NCBI RefSeq assembly: GCF_003634575.1
Contig: NZ_RBLJ01000003.1
Coordinates: 558,001-622,000, forward strand
DNA from: Photorhabdus asymbiotica
Lineage (GTDB): Bacteria; Pseudomonadota; Gammaproteobacteria; Enterobacterales; Enterobacteriaceae
Direction of reading: 5' to 3'
Length of the DNA: 64,000 nucleotides
The number at the start of each line of letters is the position of its first letter. Within the stretch, counting starts at the first letter, position 1. Both the position numbers and the translations under genes were made by a program. The notes under the pieces were generated by a model. The model was not told the DNA's origin. It saw only the letters and a program-made list of their open reading frames with translations, and ran no database searches. Positions 7,776-16,488 of the stretch are shown here, piece by piece.

Positions 7776-9080
7776 TTAACGACGACCTTTCCAGTACCCT
7801 GACGTTTGATGCCAAATCTTGCCCGCAGATACCATCAAATGTCGCAACTTATCTTTGCCGAAAATATTCACATGAGGAATTGAACTCATCAGATCATAAC
7901 GTTCAGATCCTTCTGACATCCCTTCCGCCAGTACCTTACAAACGATATGACTTGGTGTGACCCCAAAACCGGAATACCCCTGCACAAAAAACACATTATT
8001 GTGCTGCGGCAAAGAACCAATTTGTGGGAATAAGTTTGCGCTGCAACACAACGGCCCTCCCCATGCCAGTTCAACCTTCACATCTTTCAGATAAGGGAAA
8101 ACTTTCAGCATTAAATGGCGGTTCCAGGCTTTCAAATCAGATGGGATATGTTCAATGAAAGGAGTTGCACTACCGAACAAGAGACGGTTTTCCTTCGTCA
8201 CCCGGAAGTAATCAATCACCGGGCGAATATCACTGTATGCGCCACGAATCGGACTGACTTTCTCAATCAAATCATCCGACAATTTTTCCGTCATTAACTG
8301 GAAGGCATAAGTGTTAACCACCTTTTTATAAATATACGGCTCAAGGCCACTATTCAGAAAGGCGTTACAAGCCCACAGCATTTTACTAGCACGAACCGAT
8401 CCCATCGCAGTACGAACCGTTACTCTGGAACCATATTCAACATTCAGCACCTGGCTGTTCTCAAAGATTTTGACGCCAAAGTCTGTCGCCGCTTTTGCCT
8501 CACCTAGCAACAGGTTCAGAGAATGAACATGTCCAGCTCCCATATGCTTCAACGCGCAAGTATAGGCATCAGAACCGATCACCTTTTTCACATCAGAGCC
8601 GGTGTAAAGCTCAATATCTTCATCAGGAGAAACCGCCTGAAAATCTTTTAGCCAGCTACGTAGCGTCTTTTCTTGCCGATTATTCATGCCAAGGTAGCTA
8701 TAACCACGGCAAAGATCAGCATCAATATTATATTTAGCAATACGATCACGAATGATACCTGCACCCAGGTTGCTGATCTTAAAGATCGTTTCCAGCCCTT
8801 TATTACCAATATGGCGCTTGATTACTTCCAGATCGTGACCGATCCCCGCCATAACCTGACCACCATTACGACCGGTACTTCCATAACCAAGATAACGACC
8901 TTCTAAGATAGCAATATTAGTGATACCTTTTTCTGCCAGCTCCAGCGCAGTATTAATACCGGAAAATCCACCACCGATAATGACGACATCTACATCCAGA
9001 TCTTCCCTTAATGTTGGAAAACGAAGATCATATTTTTTAGTCGCAGCGTAATAAGTTAATGAATCAACACCATTGTTCAT
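7776..9080 (-). CDS. FAD-dependent oxidoreductase, PuuB/DadA-like amine oxidase
   Basis: 434 residues. An N-terminal FAD-binding Rossmann motif is plain ('VVIIGGGFSGINTALELAE', about residues 30-50), followed by 'GYGSTGRNGGQV', typical of DadA/PuuB-type oxidases that oxidise C-N bonds of amino acids or gamma-glutamylated amines. Near the C-terminus 'FFVQGYSGFGVTPSH' completes the FAD site. ATG 9080 has GGGG six bases upstream; the longer frame starts with TTG and covers that site. A palindrome at 9145 lies 65 bases upstream. With the cupin and aldehyde dehydrogenase it fits a pathway that oxidises an amine to an aldehyde and then an acid; the substrate is unknown. Confidence 0.85.
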   Translation of the reverse strand: MNNGVDSLTYYAATKKYDLRFPTLREDLDVDVVIIGGGFSGINTALELAEKGITNIAILEGRYLGYGSTGRNGGQVMAGIGHDLEVIKRHIGNKGLETIFKISNLGAGIIRDRIAKYNIDADLCRGYSYLGMNNRQEKTLRSWLKDFQAVSPDEDIELYTGSDVKKVIGSDAYTCALKHMGAGHVHSLNLLLGEAKAATDFGVKIFENSQVLNVEYGSRVTVRTAMGSVRASKMLWACNAFLNSGLEPYIYKKVVNTYAFQLMTEKLSDDLIEKVSPIRGAYSDIRPVIDYFRVTKENRLLFGSATPFIEHIPSDLKAWNRHLMLKVFPYLKDVKVELAWGGPLCCSANLFPQIGSLPQHNNVFFVQGYSGFGVTPSHIVCKVLAEGMSEGSERYDLMSSIPHVNIFGKDKLRHLMVSAGKIWHQTSGYWKGRR

Positions 9081-9144
9081 ATGATACCCCAATTAGCATC
9101 TGACATAATCACCGGATTATCTGTAGCGCACAGCCATATCACCA

Positions 9145-9160
9145 TGTCCCTTTAGGGACA
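9145..9160. promoter_or_regulatory. Palindromic operator upstream of the FAD oxidoreductase
   Basis: Sequence TGTCCCTTTAGGGACA: two perfect 7-bp arms around TT. It lies between a LuxR-family gene and the oxidoreductase, and shares the CCT-NN-AGG core with the site at 2470-2487. The adjacent LuxR protein is the natural candidate binder. Confidence 0.65.
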
Positions 9161-9188
9161 TTCGCAACACAGTATTAACATTTGTGAC

Positions 9189-9944
9189 TCAGGCAAAATA
9201 ACGAGCGGTCGGTGTCATGAACAGGTTAAAAAGCTCTGCTTGTGATCTAATTTGCAGTTTTTGATAAATATTTTTCCGATGATTTTTCACAGTTCCCGTA
9301 CTGATAAAAAGTTTCTCAGCAATCTGCGGAGAGCCTTTACCTTGCAATATCAACTCCACAATCTCACATTCTCTCGGCGTCAAGGCATAACGAATCTGAG
9401 TATCCAGACAAACCATTTCAGCAGCAGGAGCTTGCAGCATCATCTCATCATGTAATCGCGCCACACTGCGGATAATTTCCAGCACAGTTCGCAAGCTTTT
9501 CTTATGCTGTTTTTGTATTAAAAGCAGCCGATTTTCATTACCAAAAAATAGGCCAAGCTGTCTTTGGGGAGAGAGCTTCAACAAAACGCCAGCTTCATCC
9601 TGCCAGCCAGTCTTACTATAAAAATTAAGGTAGTAATCAGTATGATAAAACCCTACTGGCGCAAGTTCTCTCAGGGTAAACAGATCCGTTTCAGCGCCAT
9701 TTGTCAGGGCTTGATAGAAAGGATCTTGCAGATAAGCTCCCTGTTGATAAAGCTGGTTCACCACATCGCTGTTTTTCTTCTCGGCTTTAGTCAAACAACG
9801 TGGAGGAACGCCTTGCCCGAAGGCATAGACAATAGCGTTATCAAAGGCAATAAACTGTTTCAGCCAGGTAAGTAAATTAGGATAAAACTCGCGGGTCGCC
9901 ACTGATTCAATCACCATTGATAATCTATCCATATGAATATCCAT
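9189..9944 (-). CDS. LuxR-type transcriptional regulator of the catabolic genes
   Basis: 251 residues from ATG 9944 with GAGG about seven bases before it. The N-terminal ~170 residues are a ligand-sensing region without a family I can name. The C-terminal GerE/LuxR helix-turn-helix begins at 'LTPRECEIVELILQGKG', followed by 'IAEKLFISTGTVKNHRKNIY'. It is encoded immediately upstream of and parallel to the FAD oxidoreductase gene, with the palindrome at 9145 in the 108-bp gap, so it probably controls that unit. A sister palindrome in front of the permease suggests a wider regulon. The ligand is unknown and there is no luxI. Confidence 0.85.
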   Translation of the reverse strand: MDIHMDRLSMVIESVATREFYPNLLTWLKQFIAFDNAIVYAFGQGVPPRCLTKAEKKNSDVVNQLYQQGAYLQDPFYQALTNGAETDLFTLRELAPVGFYHTDYYLNFYSKTGWQDEAGVLLKLSPQRQLGLFFGNENRLLLIQKQHKKSLRTVLEIIRSVARLHDEMMLQAPAAEMVCLDTQIRYALTPRECEIVELILQGKGSPQIAEKLFISTGTVKNHRKNIYQKLQIRSQAELFNLFMTPTARYFA

Positions 9945-10207
9945 TCCAGCCCTCGCAATTATTAAGAGATAAACAATAAATCCGAAGCAGATATTGTTCG
10001 CCTATTCCATAGCGAAACTATAAGAATCACACTCAAGTTGGATGTACAACTCAATTGTTGTTTATATGTTAATAAAATCACAATTATCAGACATTTTATT
10101 AAGCATTTATGAGAGCGCTAACCCAAATTTAAGATTTCATCACGGAATAGATGTTTTAACTGAATTATGCTGATTTTTCGTATAGTTTTCTCTGCAAGGA
10201 GTGAATA

Positions 10208-11158
10208 ATGACCACTAAAAAGATTATTCTTGATTGCGATCCGGGACATGATGATGCGATTGCGATGTTACTGGCGCATGGCAATCCTGATATTGAGCTA
10301 TTAGCCGTCACAACGGTTGTCGGTAATCAGACTCTGGATAAAGTCACTCACAATGCGCTGACGATAGCGCATATTGCCGGTATTACTGGTGTTCCCTTTG
10401 CCGCTGGCTGTCATCGTCCATTGGTACGCAATATTGAAACTGCACCGGATATCCATGGTGAATCTGGTCTGGATGGCCCGAAACTCCCGAAACACACTCG
10501 GACTCTTGATCCTCGCCACGCGACGGATTTGATCATTGATACCATTATGTCCCATCCACCAAAAACGGTGACACTGGTTCCTACCGGCGGCCTGACCAAT
10601 ATTGCTCTTGCTGTTCGCAAAGCACCGCAGATCGTCGATCGAGTAAAAGAAGTCGTCTTAATGGGCGGTGGATATCACACCGGTAACCGAAGTGCAGTTG
10701 CAGAATTCAATATCAAAATTGACCCAGAAGCCGCGCACATTGTTTTCAATGAAAAATGGCCTCTTACCATGGTTGGGCTGGATCTGACACATCAAGCACA
10801 GGCCACACCAGAAGTTAAAGAAACGATTTCACGTATCAATAGCAAAATCTCTCGGTTTGTCATAGAAATGCTGGATTTTTACGGCAAGAACTATCAAAAA
10901 AGGCGTGGTTTCAACTATGCACCAGTACATGACCCTTGCGCCGTCGCCTATGTGATCGATCCAACGGTGATGACAACGCAAAAAGTACCAGTCAATATTG
11001 AACTAAATGGCACCTTAACCGTCGGCATGACAGTAGCGGATTTCCGTTATCCACTACCAGAGGATTGCCACACTCAGGTTGCGGTAAAACTCGATCACCA
11101 GAAATTCTGGCAACTGATTATAGATGCGTTGAAAAACATTAGTGATACCTGCAATTAA
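10208..11158 (+). CDS. Inosine/uridine-preferring nucleoside hydrolase
   Basis: 316 residues, normal for the RihA/RihB/IunH family that hydrolyses ribonucleosides to base plus ribose. The calcium-binding motif 'ILDCDPGHDDAIAML' lies at the N-terminus, 'HGESGLDGP' in the middle, 'GGLTNIALA' and 'AEFNIKIDPEA' follow, and 'PVHDPCAVAY' supplies the later catalytic residues. AAGGAG precedes the ATG. It resembles E. coli RihA and RihB about equally, so I give no symbol. It stands alone with its own 260-bp upstream region. The neighbours offer no pathway context beyond general salvage. Confidence 0.9.
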   Translation: MTTKKIILDCDPGHDDAIAMLLAHGNPDIELLAVTTVVGNQTLDKVTHNALTIAHIAGITGVPFAAGCHRPLVRNIETAPDIHGESGLDGPKLPKHTRTLDPRHATDLIIDTIMSHPPKTVTLVPTGGLTNIALAVRKAPQIVDRVKEVVLMGGGYHTGNRSAVAEFNIKIDPEAAHIVFNEKWPLTMVGLDLTHQAQATPEVKETISRINSKISRFVIEMLDFYGKNYQKRRGFNYAPVHDPCAVAYVIDPTVMTTQKVPVNIELNGTLTVGMTVADFRYPLPEDCHTQVAVKLDHQKFWQLIIDALKNISDTCN

Positions 11159-11180
11159 AGGTGGAAAATCATCGTAGCTA

Positions 11181-12170
11181 TTAAACGGCTTTCAGCGCTG
11201 CTCTAAGCCGTAGATACCGACGAGCCAAACGCCAACGTAATCTAAATCCGCGGGCATTTTTCCAAATCATTGACCAAATACCGCGCTCAAACAATTCATG
11301 AACAATTTGTCGCTTCATAGCAGAAGATTCTATCTCATTAATCGTATGCAAAATTCCCAGCCCTTCTTTCGCGATCTGCCAATGACATGCTGGCACCTGT
11401 TTGACTTGCTGTGGATAACGCTGATTAATATTATTCAGCATTTCCAGGATTTTCATATAGTGGTGTGCGGTTCTTACCTTAATACGATCATCGGCAGGAG
11501 TATGAGATACCGAGGAAGAATGAATCAGATAGTCATAAAAGGATTCATCAATATATTGCACACGGCTTGCTGTCAACAGAAGTTCTGTCGTCCACGGAAT
11601 ATCCTGATGATGCAACCCCGGTTCAAACTGATAATGATGTTTTGTTAGAAAAGCCCGTTTATAAACATTTAACCAAGTTACATGTAGGAATTTGCGTGAA
11701 TTCAGTGCTCGTTGCAACCATTCTGGCCCACTCAGCACCGCGGTAGAAGAGAGACGATCAGAAGGGAAAATCTTTCGGGCTGGTCGACCGTCCTCATAAA
11801 TATAATGACCATTGCAAGTGGCAATATCCAGATCATTATTCCGAGCAATCTCTAACAGCCGGTTATACATGCCCGGATAAATGACATCATCAATATCAGG
11901 GAAAGCGACATAATCCCCACTTGCTCTCGCTAAACCGGTGTTACGGGCGATAGAAACCCCTTGATTCTTCTGCGTGATAATTTCTGTTTTTAGAAATTTC
12001 CCGGCATATTTCGCCAGAATTTGGTTACTATTATCCGTAGAACCATCATCAACCAAAATTAATTCAAAATCAGTCAGATTTTGTCGGGATAAATTAGCAA
12101 AAAACTGCGGTAAAAACCGTTCTCCATTATAGACAGATGCGACAATGCTGAGTTTTAGTGATATAGACAT
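11181..12170 (-). CDS. waaH: WaaH/YibD-type family 2 glycosyltransferase
   Basis: About 329 residues. The GT2 fold is clear from 'SIVASVYNGERFLPQFF', 'LVDDGSTDNSNQIL' and the DxD-type metal site 'FPDIDDVIYPGMY'. The middle part closely follows E. coli YibD/WaaH: 'DRLSSTAVLSGPEWLQ', then 'GLHHQDIPWTTELLL', then 'SSSVSHT'. WaaH transfers glucuronic acid to the heptose III region of LPS core under phosphate starvation in E. coli; the same acceptor here is inferred. A longer frame begins at a GTG at 12194, but its spacing is poor and alignment favours the ATG at 12170. No Pho box is evident upstream. Confidence 0.8.
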   Translation of the reverse strand: MSISLKLSIVASVYNGERFLPQFFANLSRQNLTDFELILVDDGSTDNSNQILAKYAGKFLKTEIITQKNQGVSIARNTGLARASGDYVAFPDIDDVIYPGMYNRLLEIARNNDLDIATCNGHYIYEDGRPARKIFPSDRLSSTAVLSGPEWLQRALNSRKFLHVTWLNVYKRAFLTKHHYQFEPGLHHQDIPWTTELLLTASRVQYIDESFYDYLIHSSSVSHTPADDRIKVRTAHHYMKILEMLNNINQRYPQQVKQVPACHWQIAKEGLGILHTINEIESSAMKRQIVHELFERGIWSMIWKNARGFRLRWRLARRYLRLRAALKAV

Positions 12171-12194
12171 AAAATCAATATATTCCTTTAACAC

Positions 12195-12722
12195 AAAGGT
12201 GTTATCTTCTTATATTAAAATCATCCTGATATTTACTAGGAAAATAATTTCCACAGATAAAAACAAATCCAATAACTATTTATTAACATCACATCACGCC
12301 TACTACTAAAATAGTAATAATTTATCGTGGATTTTATTTTAAATCGTTATATTTAACCCACACCATATAACCAAAAGTATTTTATTAATTTATATTTTAA
12401 TGTTACATCTATTTCAATTAATTATCAAACCAATATAACTATTAATTATTTCTATCGCTCGATTTTATCGATAGCTATCATTTTCGCCATTATCGCAGCA
12501 TTAAACCCACAATACAGCAGCCGTAACTAAACAGTTACTGAATACCCATCAGTATAATTGCGTGATTGTTTATCTTTGGTTTTATTCAAACGTGGATAAT
12601 AGTAGTCTAAATACAGCTAACCTGTACTGGTGGCACTTACTATTCTGCGTGGTACCACTACGCTATTTATTTCAAGTGCATCATGTATTGGGTATCCACA
12701 CAACAAAAAGGAATCTAATCTT
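12195..12722. other. AT-rich intergenic region
   Basis: About 530 bases between divergent genes with no supported gene. It holds the short palindrome GTGGTACCAC at 12649-12658. The frame open from 12630 into the lipoprotein is probably untranslated, since the signal peptide starts at 12723. Confidence 0.5.
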
Positions 12723-13916
12723 ATGAAAAAACAGGGAAAAACAACTTGCCGAGCGTTTATCTCTGCAAGTCTGCTGACACTGATAGCAGGTTGTAGTCAT
12801 ATGAAAAAAACCCCTATTACTGAAGAAAACAAGCCGGTACTCTCTACCAAACTGAATATCCATCAACCTACAGCACTCATTATTCCTGTCACTATCTCCG
12901 GGAAAAAATATCAATTCTGGTTGGACACTGGTGCCAGTTATACCGTCATTGATAATAAGCTGGCCAAAACACTGACACAAACCACACCGGAATCAAAAAT
13001 ACCAGTTACATTCCATCGTATGTTGTCCGAGGGGGTCACTACTACCAGTGGAACATTACACAAAGCCGACTTAACATTATGGCAGCCCTTGGCTATTACT
13101 ATCGGTAGTTACACCGTACCTGGCTCCGATCCCTGGATTGGTCTTGATATGAATCTCTTCAGTCAGTCGATTGGTCAAAAGATAGATGGCATTCTTGGAA
13201 TTGATACTTTCCGTCAGTTGAGCTGGGAGATCAATAATCTGAATCATACTCTGACAGTATGGCGACATGCGCCTTCAATACTAAATTATCAACAGTGTGA
13301 ACCTTACAGTGACAGTTACAATAGATCTCCTGCAATCCAGGTTTCCAATGTCATCTTTAATATAGATACCGGAGCCAGTCATAGCTATGCTTCTCAGGAA
13401 TTTATTGAATATCTGAAGAAAGAGCATAAGGATAGAATTTCTGAAGGAATCAACGTCAAATATGCATCTGCCAGCGGGCTTGATAGTAGCAAAGAGTACC
13501 TGATTGATGGTTTTTATTTACAGCAACTGCCGGTGGGGCGTCTGCGTGTCAGTGAAAATAAACAGGATCTATATAGTCTTGGGCTGAATTTCTTCTCGCG
13601 TTTTGATGACTATCTATTTATTCCAAATAAAATGTTGCTCTGTTTTAACGCCAAAAACTTTACTCGTTATGATAATAAACTATTTCGAGCTATCATGGTT
13701 CGCTATTTTAATAATAAAATAGAAGTCTTTTATAACGAACCAAAAGATATTGAGAAATTTGGCTTGAAAAATGGTGATATTGTGCTAGAAATTAATGGCC
13801 AGAAAATCCTGCCTAAAGACATAACCTACGTTCGTAATCAGTTGTCAGAAACCCCTGCGGGTAAACTGACAATAAAAATTGAACGAAATGGCACACAGCA
13901 AATCATTAATATCTAA
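12723..13916 (+). CDS. Lipoprotein with two retropepsin-like aspartic protease motifs and a PDZ domain
   Basis: 397 residues from ATG 12723 (AAGGA about ten bases before). It opens with a lipoprotein signal, positively charged and then 'LLTLIAGC', so it is predicted to be lipid-anchored in the envelope. Two aspartyl motifs follow, 'FWLDTGASYTVID' near residue 75 and 'FNIDTGASHSYAS' near residue 215, each with a following hydrophobic Gly element ('DGILGID' for the first). A single chain carrying both motifs could form an intramolecular pepsin-like active site. The last ~75 residues look like a PDZ domain ('FGLKNGDIVLEINGQ'). A periplasmic protease or substrate-binding protein is likely; partners are unknown. 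Confidence 0.8.
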   Translation: MKKQGKTTCRAFISASLLTLIAGCSHMKKTPITEENKPVLSTKLNIHQPTALIIPVTISGKKYQFWLDTGASYTVIDNKLAKTLTQTTPESKIPVTFHRMLSEGVTTTSGTLHKADLTLWQPLAITIGSYTVPGSDPWIGLDMNLFSQSIGQKIDGILGIDTFRQLSWEINNLNHTLTVWRHAPSILNYQQCEPYSDSYNRSPAIQVSNVIFNIDTGASHSYASQEFIEYLKKEHKDRISEGINVKYASASGLDSSKEYLIDGFYLQQLPVGRLRVSENKQDLYSLGLNFFSRFDDYLFIPNKMLLCFNAKNFTRYDNKLFRAIMVRYFNNKIEVFYNEPKDIEKFGLKNGDIVLEINGQKILPKDITYVRNQLSETPAGKLTIKIERNGTQQIINI

Positions 13917-13928
13917 TAGCATTATTCA

Positions 13929-13951
13929 GAGGGAGAAATTTATTCTCCCTC
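13929..13951. terminator. Hairpin between convergent genes
   Basis: Perfect 9-bp arms GAGGGAGAA / TTCTCCCTC with loop ATTTA. It lies 12 bases after the lipoprotein stop and 33 bases from the convergent SAP-gene stop. No long T-run, so a bidirectional terminator is likely rather than certain. Confidence 0.6.
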
Positions 13952-13983
13952 CAAGGATTATAACAAATTCTACCAATTTAATT

Positions 13984-14625
13984 TCAATCCTTAATATCAA
14001 TAAAAAATTCAACTTTGTTATCTGGTAAGTCCTTATTTTTCTTATAAGCAAGATATGTTTTAGGTAAATTTTTTTCTTTTAGTGCCTGCCATATTTTCAG
14101 TGCCTGTTTTTTCCCTTTACCTTTATTTTCCGGATCAGCAATGAAATCGCTAATAAAATTATTCAAACGAGCAGAGGGGATCTGTGGAAGCCTCCCTTCC
14201 TGCTGTCTCAAAGAAGCCAAATGCTCGACTAAATCGCCATAGGTAATTTTGTTATCATTAGCAATTTGCATCTTACGCCAATGATTTAACCAATACCATT
14301 GTCCTGATTTATCCGGTAATGGCCCATATCGACGGCCCACCTGTTCTAACAAGAAATTTTTCGTTTGTTTATCACTGACGTAATTGATTACCAAACTTTT
14401 CAAGGTGAGTAAATCCCGACCAGAACGATCCCTTTTGTTAGGAATAGCTACAGGCAAATCGCCAGAATAACCAAACAGATGTGACCGAACATGCAGCTCA
14501 AGCTCATGCTTTTTTAAATTACTTGGTGTAATTCCCAAAGACTTAGCAAACTGTCGGAGTTCAGCTACATAAAAATAACCATTCTCGAACGCTTCCTCAC
14601 TCATGCCTTTATATAATTTACTCAC
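13984..14625 (-). CDS. SAP-domain protein of unknown function
   Basis: 213 basic residues. The first ~60 residues resemble a SAP/LEM-like helix-extended-helix fold ('FYVAELRQFAKSLGITPSN', then 'KKHELELHVRSHLFG'), which in other proteins binds nucleic acid. The remainder has no family I can assign with certainty; 'KSLVINYVSDKQTKNFLLEQ' and 'GQWYWLNHWRK' look structured. It is read ahead of nothing on its own strand and follows the cupin-HDO gene by 35 bases, so it could be the last gene of that unit. A function in nucleic-acid binding is inference. Confidence 0.7.
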   Translation of the reverse strand: MSKLYKGMSEEAFENGYFYVAELRQFAKSLGITPSNLKKHELELHVRSHLFGYSGDLPVAIPNKRDRSGRDLLTLKSLVINYVSDKQTKNFLLEQVGRRYGPLPDKSGQWYWLNHWRKMQIANDNKITYGDLVEHLASLRQQEGRLPQIPSARLNNFISDFIADPENKGKGKKQALKIWQALKEKNLPKTYLAYKKNKDLPDNKVEFFIDIKD

Positions 14626-14660
14626 AATGACATTTCCTTAATCGTTCCTGCCAATCACTG

Positions 14661-15686
14661 TTAACCCATTTGCTCGATCTCATTAAGGGTTAACACCGCT
14701 ATTCGTTCTAACAGCAAGACCATAATTTCCCATGCTTGAGCACAAAGCTGCTGTAACGCCAAACTCTCCTCATGAGAAATATGTTGATAAAACTCACTGC
14801 CTAACGCCGAATGACCGTGGTCTAAAGTAGAATGTGCTGCTATATATTCACCTGGCTCACTAATCTGTGAACTGGCTAGCAGGTGGAACATATCAGCGCA
14901 TTTCTCCAAGACCAAATGGACAATAATCAACTTCTCTAAGTTATCTAACTGAAACATTTTCAATACGAACCAATTACCATAAGAATCAATTTGTGCATCC
15001 CAACCACGCTTAGGCGGTAATAATTCATCATGACCTAATTCATCCTTGAAATGTTCCAGGAATAAAGGATGATATCGACTATCAACGACCATAGACTGAC
15101 GCGCATACATAATATACTGGAAAATTTCCGACCATTGTCGTAAGTGGCTCTTAAATATATTTAAATTACTCTCATCGTTCATCCGACCGTCTTTGAACAT
15201 CTGGAAAAATAGTGTCTGTTCCGCTTTTACACAACACTGCTCATTAAAGTTTAATAATGCTTGCTGAGGTGTTTCTGATGCAGAGAAATTAATATTAGCG
15301 TGCTTTTCACTAAAGAGCCCATCAGCGTCATATTGAATCGATAATGCAGACAGAATTTCCCCTCTATCACAGCGAAACCCATGTTTATCACCTGCTGGGA
15401 TACATATTACATCCCCTTTCTCTACGAAAGCGGTAGTGTCGCCAATAAGCGTTGCTTTACCTGAAGTGATGATCACCATGCTGGCAACATTGTGCTGGTG
15501 CGGTTTATGCACCTCACCTGGAGCTAGCTCTGCGAAACTGATACTTAATGGCTGCTGATTTTTTACAAAATCCTGATATTGAGGATGCTGAGCCAATGGC
15601 TGTACCGCCCCAATCATATGCTCCACACCGTCTTTAAATACCGAGTTAATTATTGGTATAGAAGCACGCTTTATAATATTGATCAT
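14661..15686 (-). CDS. Cupin fused to a heme-oxygenase-like diiron oxidase (HDO) domain
   Basis: 341 residues from ATG 15686 (GAGGG about seven bases before). Residues ~45-120 form a cupin: 'APGEVHKPHQHN' gives His 60, 63 and 65, and 'PAGDKHGF' adds His 102. The C-terminal ~190 residues look like an HDO domain: acidic and His residues in 'FLEHFKDELGHDE' (about 211-220), Glu 261, and the diagnostic H-x3-D-x2-H as 'HSTLDHGH' (285-292). HDO proteins use a non-heme diiron centre for oxidative chemistry, often in natural-product pathways. A malonyltransferase remnant lies 10 bases upstream on the same strand, and the NRPS/PKS cluster is nearby, so a tailoring role is plausible but unproven. Confidence 0.75.
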   Translation of the reverse strand: MINIIKRASIPIINSVFKDGVEHMIGAVQPLAQHPQYQDFVKNQQPLSISFAELAPGEVHKPHQHNVASMVIITSGKATLIGDTTAFVEKGDVICIPAGDKHGFRCDRGEILSALSIQYDADGLFSEKHANINFSASETPQQALLNFNEQCCVKAEQTLFFQMFKDGRMNDESNLNIFKSHLRQWSEIFQYIMYARQSMVVDSRYHPLFLEHFKDELGHDELLPPKRGWDAQIDSYGNWFVLKMFQLDNLEKLIIVHLVLEKCADMFHLLASSQISEPGEYIAAHSTLDHGHSALGSEFYQHISHEESLALQQLCAQAWEIMVLLLERIAVLTLNEIEQMG

Positions 15687-15696
15687 CTTTTTACCC

Positions 15697-16014
15697 TCAG
15701 AGAATTATTTCATAACTGGAACAACGAGCTAGCAAAGAAGGCATAAGTTTGGATAACACCGTTTTTTTACCAGGCTCAATGAAAAACATCGGCCCGTGAC
15801 GGTAGATAAATTGAATACTCGATTGTCAACGCACAAGTTGAGTCAATTGTTGTACCAATTTCTCAAAAGTATCAGCAAAACCATAGGGTTGTACTGTCAC
15901 ATTCGAGATCACCGAAACACGCAGAGTAGCAAACTTAAACCCCATTAAATAATCATGGAATATTTCCGCAATCCCCGCCATTAGCCGTGTATGAAATAAA
16001 TCATATACCTCCAG
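15697..16014 (-). pseudogene. Remnant of a malonyl-CoA:ACP acyltransferase with a nonsense codon
   Basis: One frame of 106 codons reads as the C-terminal third of an FabD/PKS-type acyltransferase: 'VYDLFHTRLMAGIAEIFHDY', then 'VISNVTVQPYGFAD', then '...QLTQLVR', a TGA, and 'QSSIQFIYRHGPMFFIEPGK'. In intact family members a Trp follows the VR pair, so the TGA at 15826-15828 is probably a TGG-to-TGA change. The upstream two thirds, including the GHS active-site motif, are absent; the sequence becomes AT-rich noncoding DNA. It ends 10 bases before the cupin-HDO start, suggesting a former operon with that gene. Confidence 0.75.
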
Positions 16015-16223
16015 AGGATATAATATCAGAAGGGTAATTTTTACTTTTCCCTAATATTAATAACCGATTAATTGAATAACCTATCTATGTTTATAAAATC
16101 ATCCAATAATTAATTTGCAATCACGATTAAAATTAACTTAATTGCCACAAAAAGCTTAGGAACAGAGGTACTGAAGTATTCATTCAAAAAGGAGAATAAA
16201 AAATTGCTAAAGGGTAATGAGTT

Positions 16224-16460
16224 TTAATTTTTTAATTCCGTACTGAAATCAAACAGATCTGTCAGCTCAATCTGTAAACCACTTGCAATAATATTAATGA
16301 CTTCAAGTGTCGGATTCCTGATCCCTCGCTCAATTCCACTGATATATGTACGGTCAATTCCACATTTATCGGCAAAAGCTTCCTGAGACATCCCAGACGA
16401 TTGTCTAAGATGCCTAACTCTTTGTCCAAAAAGGGATTTTATAGCATTTGGCTTTTTCAT
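16224..16460 (-). CDS. Xre-family helix-turn-helix regulator, copy 1
   Basis: 78 residues, almost entirely one Xre/Cro helix-turn-helix: 'VRHLRQSSGMSQEAFADKCG', then 'IDRTYISGIERGIRNPTLE'. The size and pattern resemble controller proteins of restriction-modification systems and phage-type repressors; no methylase or nuclease lies beside it. It is about 80 percent identical to the protein at 16910, and the DNA just upstream of both genes is also conserved, including an inverted repeat. That points to duplication of gene plus promoter and to autoregulation. Confidence 0.85.
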   Translation of the reverse strand: MKKPNAIKSLFGQRVRHLRQSSGMSQEAFADKCGIDRTYISGIERGIRNPTLEVINIIASGLQIELTDLFDFSTELKN

Positions 16461-16463
16461 CTA

Positions 16464-16488
16464 ATAAGTATCGAATTATGTTACTTAT
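16464..16488. promoter_or_regulatory. Inverted repeat upstream of Xre copy 1
   Basis: Arms ATAAGTA and TACTTAT separated by 11 bases, four bases from the start codon. The same element and the following 'ACCACGGACTATGAGTCAC' stretch occur upstream of copy 2, so it is a likely operator for these repressors. Confidence 0.6.

Noticed and set aside
12630-12722. 31-codon N-terminal extension of the aspartic-protease lipoprotein
   Set aside because: The lipoprotein signal peptide begins at the ATG at 12723, which also has a ribosome binding site; the extension would hide it.
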